Shown: positions 1-5,122 of the stretch, piece by piece
Numbering within the stretch: position 1 is the stretch's first letter
Layout: each line of letters starts with the position of its first letter
Assembly: GCA_021819635.1 (NCBI GenBank)
Contig: JAKAQQ010000018.1
Span: 1-9,004 of the forward strand
Length of the DNA: 9,004 nt
Source: Pseudomonadota bacterium
GTDB taxonomy: Bacteria > Pseudomonadota > Gammaproteobacteria > JAKAQQ01
Direction: 5' to 3'
The notes under the pieces: model-generated
Told to the model about the DNA's origin: nothing
The model's input: only the letters and a program-made list of their open reading frames with translations
Database searches by the model: none
Translations under genes and position numbers: made by a program

Positions 1-364
1 CGAGGGTGTCGAGGCTCTGGACCGTCACCGGGCGGCCGTTGACGAACGCCCGCCCGCGGCCGTCGCGCGCGAGGATGCGGCGGACGACGCAGGTTCCGTC
101 CTCCCCTCCAAGGTCGCGTTCGGCCAGCCAGGCCCGCACGCTCGTGTCGCCGACGAGCGTGAAGACGGCCTCCACGCTCGCGCGTTCCCGCCCGGGGGCA
201 ACGGCGGACGAGTCCGCCCGCTCACCCAGCGCCAAGCCCAGGGCCTCAACGAGCAGGGATTTCCCCGCGCCCGTCTCTCCGGTGAGCGCCGTGAACCCCT
301 CCCCGATGTCCAGGGTGACGTCCGCAAAAAGCGCGTAGTCGCGCACGTGAAGCGCGGTCAGCAC
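1..364 (-). CDS. recN: DNA repair ATPase RecN, N-terminal part (3' end beyond window)
   Basis: RecN is an SMC-like ATPase of the cytoplasm that acts in recombinational repair of double-strand breaks. Only the first 121 residues are present; the gene runs off the left edge. The translation begins MLTALHVRDYALFADV, matching the RecN opening (an LxxLxIxxFAI-type beta strand), followed by the Walker A motif GETGAGKS at residues 29-36, then LLVEALGLALGERAD. Near the window edge comes the RecN-specific GRAFVNGRPVTVQSL segment. The start is GTG at 364-362: it sits inside the end of nadK (7-nt overlap, GTGCTGA) with a modest GGGGA Shine-Dalgarno 6 nt upstream. nadK next to recN is a common gammaproteobacterial order. 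No CTG-N10-CAG LexA box is visible in the roughly 60 nt upstream, so SOS control, if any, must come from elsewhere. The identification is secure; the missing coiled coil and Walker B cannot be judged. Confidence 0.95.
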   Translation of the reverse strand, partial: MLTALHVRDYALFADVTLDIGEGFTALTGETGAGKSLLVEALGLALGERADSSAVAPGRERASVEAVFTLVGDTSVRAWLAERDLGGEDGTCVVRRILARDGRGRAFVNGRPVTVQSLDTL

Positions 365-1191
365 GGGCGTTCCCCGGGAAGCGCTCCCCAGTGGAGCTTG
401 GTGCGCAGGACGGCGTACGGGTCGTAGTCCGGCGGGTGGAGGAGCGTGAGGTCGTGGGGCGCGCGGGACACGCGCACCGTCCCGTCGGCCGCCATCGCGG
501 TGTTGCACCCGTCCCGGCTCAGGATCGTGCGGTCGAGGTAGGGCGCGGGGACCCGCAGTTCGACGCGCGATGTGGCCTCGACGACGAGAGGTCGATCGGT
601 CAGGTTGTGCGGCGAGATCGGCACCAGCACGAAGACGGGCAGCGTGGGTTCGAGGATCGGCCCCCCGCAAGAGAGCGCGTAGGCGGTCGAACCGGTCGCC
701 GTGGCGACGACAAGGCCGTCGCCACGGTGGCGGCGGACGAAGCGCCCGTCGATCCAGGTTTCGATTTCGATCATTCGCCCGCCGTCGCTCTTGGCGATGA
801 CGAGGTCGTTCAGCGCGAGCGAGGGGGGATGGGGGCTCGGGGCCGTCTCCACGGCGAGCAGAAGGCGCCGGTCGGCCCGCGCGCCACCGTCGAGGAGCAC
901 CGGCAGGTCGCGGGCCAAGCTTTCCGGGGAAAAATCGGCGAGGTATCCGAGACGGCCGAGGTTGACGCCGGCCAAGGGGAGACGCCCACCGCTCAGGGCC
1001 AAGGCGCGAAGCAGCGTGCCGTCGCCGCCCACGCTCAGGACGAGGGGGTGCGCTCCGGACGCGGCTTCGAAGGGGCGGACGCGAACGCCGTGGGCCGAGG
1101 CCGTGGCCTCAAGGGTCGCGACGACAGCCCGGTCGTCGCGGTTCCCACGCGTGCGCACGAGGAGGATCTCGTCGAAGCGGGTTGGGGTCAT
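358..1191 (-). CDS. nadK: NAD kinase
   Basis: ATP-dependent NAD kinase makes NADP from NAD in the cytoplasm. The 277-aa product is close to the usual bacterial length (about 290). It shows the family motifs in order: GGDGT at residues 55-59 with the catalytic Asp56, NLGRLGYL at 78-85, the NAD-binding Asn-Asp pair in ALNDLVIAK (128-129), GDG at 157-159, ATGSTAY at 165-171, SCGGPI at 174-179, and PISPHNLTDRPLV at 191-203. The C-terminal YAVLRTKLHWG matches the typical ending. The ATG start at 1191 has no clear Shine-Dalgarno; it lies 27 nt after the DUF1841 stop, the only gap in the operon, so coupling with the gene upstream is plausible. Its 3' end overlaps the recN start by 7 nt. All key residues look intact. 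Confidence 0.97.
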   Translation of the reverse strand: MTPTRFDEILLVRTRGNRDDRAVVATLEATASAHGVRVRPFEAASGAHPLVLSVGGDGTLLRALALSGGRLPLAGVNLGRLGYLADFSPESLARDLPVLLDGGARADRRLLLAVETAPSPHPPSLALNDLVIAKSDGGRMIEIETWIDGRFVRRHRGDGLVVATATGSTAYALSCGGPILEPTLPVFVLVPISPHNLTDRPLVVEATSRVELRVPAPYLDRTILSRDGCNTAMAADGTVRVSRAPHDLTLLHPPDYDPYAVLRTKLHWGALPGERPC

Positions 1192-1218
1192 CGCGAGGAG
1201 CGTAGCACGGAGGTGGGT

Positions 1219-1707
1219 TCAGCGTCGGCCGCGGCGGTTGAGGCGCTCGAGTTCGGCCGCGAGGGCCTCGAGATAGATCCGGGGATCGTCCCCTCCGGGC
1301 CGACCCAAGCTGCGCCGCATGGCTTCTTCCAGGATCGGCAGCATGCGGTGTTCGGCGCGCACGCGGTCTCCGCCGGCCCAGGACACGTAGGAGGCGTGGA
1401 GCGTGCGGATTCCCGGCGGGAGATCGGCCGCGGCTTGTTCCCGGAGAGCCACGTGGAGCGCAAGATGCAGGAAGAAAGGGCCGTCCGCAACATCGTGGGG
1501 GCCCGTTCCTTGGACCAGGTCGTCGGCGTGTCGTCCGGCAAGCCGGCGGCAGTCCTCGGGATGGTCGGCAAGGACGCTGGCCAGGTGGTGGTCGGCGGCC
1601 TCAAGCGGCCGGCCCGATGCGAGACGTGCGGCGACCTCCGCAAAGCGCCGGCGAAGGTCCGTGCGTAACCGTGCGGGATCGTCGTGGAGGGCAAAGGGCG
1701 AGGTCAT
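1219..1707 (-). CDS. DUF1841 family protein
   Basis: This is a 162-aa, charged, mostly helical soluble protein with no signal peptide or membrane segment. It fits the proteobacterial DUF1841 family by general pattern: an N-terminal helix with basic residues, a motif resembling NPFLHLALHLALREQ (here GPFFLHLALHVALREQ at residues 77-91), PPGIRTLHASYV at 97-108, and EHRMLPILEEAM at 119-130. The function of the family is not established. The start is the ATG at 1707-1705, which overlaps the nth stop in an ATGA arrangement, so it is probably translated by coupling with nth. Position next to nth is shared with relatives, and could hint at a role with Nth or the iron-sulfur module, but this is only inference. 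The protein has one Cys (residue 53) and a His pair in the central motif; no catalytic signature is recognisable. Confidence 0.85.
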   Translation of the reverse strand: MTSPFALHDDPARLRTDLRRRFAEVAARLASGRPLEAADHHLASVLADHPEDCRRLAGRHADDLVQGTGPHDVADGPFFLHLALHVALREQAAADLPPGIRTLHASYVSWAGGDRVRAEHRMLPILEEAMRRSLGRPGGDDPRIYLEALAAELERLNRRGRR

Positions 1708-2393
1708 CGGGAGCCTGAAGCGAGGGGCCGCCGGGTGTCGAGGTCCGGCGAGTGCGCCGACGGGCAGAGGGTCCGCAGCGGGCAGCTCGTGCAGAGCGGG
1801 CGGCGCGCGCGGCAGACGTGACGGCCGTGGAGAACGAGCCAGTGGTGCGCGTGGCGCAGGCGTTGCGGGGGGATGCGCGCGACGAGTTCGCGCTCAATGG
1901 CCTCGGGCGTTCGTCCGCGGGCCAGGCCGAGCCGACGGGCCACGCGGGCGACGTGGGTGTCGACGGCGACGACCGGCTCGTCCCAAAGCGTGTTGAGGAG
2001 CACGTTTGCGGTCTTGCGTCCGACGCCCGGAAGGGCTTCGAGCGCTTCCCGTTCCCGGGGGACCGCGCCGCCGTGCCGCTCCAGGAGAAGGCGGGCGGTG
2101 TTTCGGAGATGGCGCGCCTTGGTCCTGTAGAGACCGAGTCGCGACAGGAGGCGCTCGAGGTCCTCGGGTGCGAGGGCGAGGAGGCCGGCGGGGTCCGGTG
2201 CCCGGGCAAAGAGTTCTTCGGTGACGTGGTTGACCATCCGGTCGGTCGATTGGGCCGAGAGCACGACGGCCACGAGGAGCTCGAACGGCGTGCGGTGGTT
2301 CAGTTCCGTCCGCGGCTCGGGGTCGCGTCGGGCAAGGAGGGCAAACACCCGTGCGGTTTCAGCCGGGGTAAGTCGGCGGGGCGTCGGGGTCAT
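1704..2393 (-). CDS. nth: Endonuclease III (bifunctional DNA glycosylase/AP lyase)
   Basis: Endonuclease III removes oxidised pyrimidines and cuts at abasic sites in base-excision repair. The 229-aa product contains the helix-hairpin-helix LPGVGRKTANVLL at residues 121-133 with catalytic Lys127, and catalytic Asp145 in VDTHVAR, the same 18-residue spacing as E. coli Lys120/Asp138. The C-terminal 4Fe-4S cluster is ligated by Cys194, 201, 204 and 210 (C-x6-C-x2-C-x5-C). The N-terminal LNHRTPFELLVAVVLSAQSTD matches the family (a catalytic-core helix with the Gln-Ser-Thr-Asp DNA-contact motif). A tail of about 19 residues after the last Cys is longer than usual and rich in Pro, Arg and Ser. The ATG start at 2393 overlaps the upstream RnfB-like gene by 35 nt and has only a weak GGA upstream; the GTG at codon 16 is a less likely alternative. 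The 3' end overlaps DUF1841 (ATGA). Confidence 0.97.
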   Translation of the reverse strand: MTPTPRRLTPAETARVFALLARRDPEPRTELNHRTPFELLVAVVLSAQSTDRMVNHVTEELFARAPDPAGLLALAPEDLERLLSRLGLYRTKARHLRNTARLLLERHGGAVPREREALEALPGVGRKTANVLLNTLWDEPVVAVDTHVARVARRLGLARGRTPEAIERELVARIPPQRLRHAHHWLVLHGRHVCRARRPLCTSCPLRTLCPSAHSPDLDTRRPLASGSR

Positions 2394-3012
2394 CGGATCG
2401 GGGTTCCGTGGAAGAACGGCCTTCGGCGAGACGCGCCCGGAGGCGCTGCCGCCGAAGGCCGACGTCGGTCGCCCGCCGACGGCGCTCGGTCGCGGCCGCG
2501 TGCCGCCGCCGATTCTCGGCTCCGCGGCGGAGCAGGTTCGCCCAGCGCTCCGGCGCGTCCTCCGGTGGCGAGGCGCGCCGCCAGCGCCAGTTCTCCCCGC
2601 TCTCGACGGCTTCGAGGCGGATGCAGTCCATGGGGCAGGCCGGAAGGCAGAGCCCGCAACCCGTGCACAAGGACGGGAGGACGTAATGCAGGCGCCCCTG
2701 GGCCCCGGCCAGAGCGTCCACCGGGCAGGCGTCCAGACAGCGGGTGCAGCCGACGCAGAGCTCGGCGATCACCGTGGCGACAGGGCGGGGGTGGAGATCG
2801 CCCCGGGCCGGTTCGGGGGGGCGGTAGGGGTGCCCGAGCGCGCGCGCGAGCGCGTGGGCGGTGGGGGCCCCTCCGGGCGCGCAGCGCTCGGGGCCCGCCT
2901 CGCCGCGGCTCAACGCTTCGGCGTAGGGACGGCAGCCGGTGTAACCGCATTGCCCGCACTGGGTCCCTCCGAGGAGAGCCTCGAGACGGGCGGGGTCGTT
3001 TTCCGCGGTCAC
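2359..3012 (-). CDS. RnfB-like soluble polyferredoxin (orphan electron-transport subunit B homologue)
   Basis: A 217-aa iron-sulfur protein related to RnfB/RsxB, which pass electrons in the Rnf/Rsx membrane complex. Residues 12-44 hold the RnfB-type 4Fe-4S domain (Cys19, 22, 27, 44; LGGTQCGQCGYTGC). Two bacterial ferredoxin clusters follow: C86-x2-C89-x2-C92-x3-C96-P and C116-x2-C119-x2-C122-x3-C126-P, adding a spare Cys130. The N-terminal membrane anchor of true RnfB is missing, so the protein is predicted soluble. From about residue 150 it ends in an Arg-rich, low-complexity tail. No rnfA, C, D, G or E gene is present in this window. The GTG start at 3012 overlaps the preceding stop (GTGA) and has AGGAG 10 nt upstream. 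Its electron partners are unknown; neighbouring Nth is a 4Fe-4S protein, but a functional link is inference. It may be annotated as RnfB or as a generic ferredoxin. Confidence 0.9.
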   Translation of the reverse strand: MTAENDPARLEALLGGTQCGQCGYTGCRPYAEALSRGEAGPERCAPGGAPTAHALARALGHPYRPPEPARGDLHPRPVATVIAELCVGCTRCLDACPVDALAGAQGRLHYVLPSLCTGCGLCLPACPMDCIRLEAVESGENWRWRRASPPEDAPERWANLLRRGAENRRRHAAATERRRRATDVGLRRQRLRARLAEGRSSTEPRSDDPDAPPTYPG

Positions 3013-3362
3013 CGCACGCGGGCTCCTGCTTCCGCGCCGGGCTCGGGCCGCACGAGGAAGGGCCGACCGTCGGGCAGCGAGGCGGCGAGAAGCATGGCTT
3101 CCGATGTCCCGAAGCGCATCGTGCGCGGGCGCAGGTTGGCGACGACCACGATCAGTGTTCCCGTGAGCGCGCCGGGGTCGTAGTGCCCTTTGAGGCCGGC
3201 GAAGAGGGTGCGCCGTCCGAGCGGACCCAGGTCAACCTCGAGGCGCAGAAGTTTTTCGGCCTCCGGCACATCCTCGGCGCGGACGACGCGCGCAACACGG
3301 AGGTCGACCGTCGCGAACTCCTCGAAACTCACGACGTCTTTGGCGGTGGGGGTGTCAGCCAC
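3009..3362 (-). CDS. Stand-alone tRNA-binding (EMAP-II/Trbp111-type) protein, MetRS C-terminal domain
   Basis: A 117-aa OB-fold tRNA-binding domain. In E. coli MetRS the same domain is fused to the C-terminus, where it gives dimerisation and extra tRNA affinity; free versions include Trbp111 of Aquifex. Sequence match: SFEEFATVDLRVARV (residues 12-26), KLLRLEVDLG (37-46), FAGLKGHYDP (54-63) and VVVANLRPRTMRFGTSEAM (72-90), which closely follows the E. coli MetRS ending. The start is chosen as GTG at 3362-3360: GGAGGA lies 8 nt upstream, and GTG overlaps the metG stop in GTGGCTGA (8-nt overlap). A TTG at 3383 would add seven residues without a ribosome site. It lies in a different reading frame from metG. 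It probably acts in trans with the MetRS catalytic subunit. The alternative, a frameshift in a formerly fused gene, is less likely because the ribosome site is good. Confidence 0.92.
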   Translation of the reverse strand: MADTPTAKDVVSFEEFATVDLRVARVVRAEDVPEAEKLLRLEVDLGPLGRRTLFAGLKGHYDPGALTGTLIVVVANLRPRTMRFGTSEAMLLAASLPDGRPFLVRPEPGAEAGARVR

Positions 3363-5007
3363 GATGAGGTCCTCCGTTGGCAAAGAGCCCTTGGGCGGCC
3401 GGCCGAGGCAGGCGTTCGAGAAGCGGGCGGTAGGGGTTCAGGCGGTGATCAAGAAGCGGCGGGGGCGCGGACCAGCGGTCGAGCGGGATGCCGAGAAACG
3501 CTTCGCTGCGTGCCCGTAGCCCGGGGAGGATGGGGCCGAGATAGAGAGCGAGAAGCCGGTAGACGCCCACGCCGAGGGTGGCGATCTCGCGGGCGCGGGC
3601 GTGTCCGGAGGGGTCGCGGCGCAACACCCAGGGTTGGCTCTGCGCGATGAAGGCGTTCGTTTCGTCGGCCAGGGCGAGGACCGTCCGCACCGCGCGGGCG
3701 AAGTCCCGTCCTTCGTACGCCTCGGCGATCTCGTCGCCGGCGGCGAGAGCCCGGGCGTAGAGATCCGGGGCCGCGCAGGCGGAGGCCGTGCGCGGCCGGC
3801 CGTCGTCCGTGTCGAGGAACGGCACCGACCGGGCGGCAATGTTGATAACCTTGCCGACGAGATCGGCGTTGACCCGGGCGACGAGTTCGTCGGGATCGAG
3901 ATCGAGGTCGTCGATGCCCTCGCGGGCGCGGGCGGCGAAGTAGTAACGGAAAGCCTCCGGGTCCAGGGCGGAGGCGGCGTCGCGCGCGGTCACGAACGTG
4001 CCCCGGGATTTCGACATCTTGAGGCCCCGGACGGTGAGGAAGCCGTGGGTGGAAAGACGCGTGGGCAGGCGCCAGCCGGCCACGGTCAGGAGCGCGGGCC
4101 AGAAAAGGGCGTGGAAGTAAATGATGTCCTTGCCGATCACATGATGGATCTCGGCCTCGCTGTCCCGACCCCAGTAGCGCTCGAAAATCTCCTCCGCCCG
4201 CTCCGGCGTCGCCCACGAGCGCAGCGTGGCGAGATAACCGAGGGGCGCGTCCAGCCAGACGTAGAAGTACTTGTCCGCTTCGCCCGGGACCGGAAAGCCG
4301 AAGTAGGGCGCGTCGCGCGTGATGTCCCAGTCGTTCAGGCGGCCCGTGAGCCACTCGTCGAGCTTGTGGGCCACCGCCTCGGGCACGGCGCCTCCGTGGA
4401 CAAAGGCCCGCAGCGGCGCGGCGAGGGATTCGAGGTCAACGAAGAGGTGCTCGCTGGCGCGTCGCCCGGGCGGGCGTCCGGTCAGCACCGAGACCGGGTC
4501 GCGGAGCTCGGTGGCGTCGTAGCTGGATCCGCAGACCTCGCAGTTGTCGCCGTACTGCCCCTCGGCCCCGCAGCGCGGGCAGCGCCCGCGGATGTAGCGG
4601 TCGGGGAGGAAGAGCCCAAGATCCTCGTCGTAGTTCTGCACGATCGATCGCCGCCGGAGATGCCCCCCGTCGCGCAGCCGGCCGTAGCAGGCCTCGACGA
4701 GCCGTCGGTTTTCCTCCGAGTGGGTCGTGTGGTAGTGGTCGAAATCAATGCCGAAGGAGCGGAAATCCCGCTGGTGGTCACGGCGGACCTCGTCGATCAA
4801 GGCTTCGGGACTGATGCCGAGCTCGCGGGCCTTGAGCATGACCGCCGTCCCGTGCGCGTCGTCGGCGCAAAGGAAGAGGCAGTCCGCGCCCCGGGTCCGC
4901 TGGTAGCGAACCCAGATGTCGGCGAGAACCCCTTCGAGGATGTGCCCGAGGTGGAGGGGGCCGTTCGCGTAGGGGAGGGCGGTCGTGACGAGGAGTGTGC
5001 GTGGCAT
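3355..5007 (-). CDS. metG: Methionine-tRNA ligase, catalytic and anticodon-binding part
   Basis: Class I aminoacyl-tRNA synthetase that charges tRNA(Met) in the cytoplasm. The 550-aa product begins MPRTLLVTTALPYANGPLHLGH, with the HIGH-class motif HLGH at residues 19-22. A zinc knuckle uses Cys143, 146, 156 and 159 (CPRC and CEVC). KMSKS is at 330-334, and the anticodon-binding helical domain follows (about 380-530). It stops about 20 residues after the NPYRPLLERL linker, where the E. coli enzyme (about 677 aa) continues into a tRNA-binding domain; that domain is the separate downstream gene in another frame. The ATG at 5007 agrees with homologous starts though no clear Shine-Dalgarno precedes it. 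An open frame in the same phase continues upstream for more than 600 codons opposite the AsmA gene, but it is low-complexity and not coding. The first gene of the seven-gene operon. Confidence 0.97.
   Translation of the reverse strand: MPRTLLVTTALPYANGPLHLGHILEGVLADIWVRYQRTRGADCLFLCADDAHGTAVMLKARELGISPEALIDEVRRDHQRDFRSFGIDFDHYHTTHSEENRRLVEACYGRLRDGGHLRRRSIVQNYDEDLGLFLPDRYIRGRCPRCGAEGQYGDNCEVCGSSYDATELRDPVSVLTGRPPGRRASEHLFVDLESLAAPLRAFVHGGAVPEAVAHKLDEWLTGRLNDWDITRDAPYFGFPVPGEADKYFYVWLDAPLGYLATLRSWATPERAEEIFERYWGRDSEAEIHHVIGKDIIYFHALFWPALLTVAGWRLPTRLSTHGFLTVRGLKMSKSRGTFVTARDAASALDPEAFRYYFAARAREGIDDLDLDPDELVARVNADLVGKVINIAARSVPFLDTDDGRPRTASACAAPDLYARALAAGDEIAEAYEGRDFARAVRTVLALADETNAFIAQSQPWVLRRDPSGHARAREIATLGVGVYRLLALYLGPILPGLRARSEAFLGIPLDRWSAPPPLLDHRLNPYRPLLERLPRPAAQGLFANGGPHRG
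3370..3375 (-). promoter_or_regulatory. Shine-Dalgarno deciding the tRNA-binding protein start
   Basis: GGAGGA, read on the minus strand, is a near-consensus ribosome binding site lying 8 nt before the GTG at 3362. It sits within the last codons of metG. It supports the GTG start over the TTG at 3383 and shows that the domain is translated independently but coupled to metG termination. Confidence 0.75.
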
Positions 5008-5063
5008 CGGGGGAAAAGCGCCCGGGGTCGGGGTCGGCGGGGCGCCGCGTGTCGGCAACGTGA

Positions 5064-5069
5064 AGTATA
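5064..5069 (-). promoter_or_regulatory. Candidate -10 box for the metG operon
   Basis: On the minus strand TATACT matches TATAAT at five of six positions, about 55 nt before the metG start and in the only non-coding stretch upstream. No convincing TTGACA lies 16-18 nt further up, so the promoter may be weak or activator-dependent. The call rests on position plus this one box, in an otherwise GC-rich region where AT-rich hexamers are rare. Confidence 0.4.
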
Positions 5070-5082
5070 GCGGCCGCCGCGG

Positions 5083-5091
5083 TGCGATAAT
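5083..5091 (+). promoter_or_regulatory. Candidate extended -10 promoter for the AsmA-family gene
   Basis: TGcGATAAT combines an extended -10 TG with a five-of-six match to TATAAT, which can work without a good -35. Transcription starting about 7 nt later would leave a leader of about 25 nt containing GGAG (5112-5115) before the ATG at 5123. It lies back to back with the candidate metG -10, so the two divergent promoters overlap closely and could be co-regulated. Confidence 0.4.
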
Positions 5092-5111
5092 GCCCCCGCC
5101 GGCCTTCTCCC

Positions 5112-5115
5112 GGAG
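5112..5115 (+). promoter_or_regulatory. Shine-Dalgarno deciding the AsmA-family start
   Basis: GGAG lies 7 nt before the ATG at 5123. It selects this start over the in-frame ATG at 5090 and over the more distant upstream in-frame ATG at 4985, which would read through the metG start region. Confidence 0.55.
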
Positions 5116-5122
5116 CCCCCGA

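Larger units (their letters stand above)
5008..5122. other. Divergent intergenic region between metG and the AsmA-family gene
   Basis: 115 bp between two divergently read genes, holding both candidate -10 boxes and the AsmA Shine-Dalgarno. It is the only upstream non-coding stretch for the seven-gene metG operon. No clear operator palindrome or riboswitch-like structure was seen. Confidence 0.6.

Noticed and set aside
3363..3383. TTG start giving a seven-residue longer tRNA-binding protein.
   Set aside because: No Shine-Dalgarno precedes it, whereas the GTG at 3362 has GGAGGA at good spacing and a stop-start overlap with metG.
391..3650. Long plus-strand open frames across nadK, DUF1841, nth and the RnfB-like gene.
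   Set aside because: They are antisense to clearly recognised genes, have no recognisable domains and have a compositional bias expected from reading GC-rich genes backwards.
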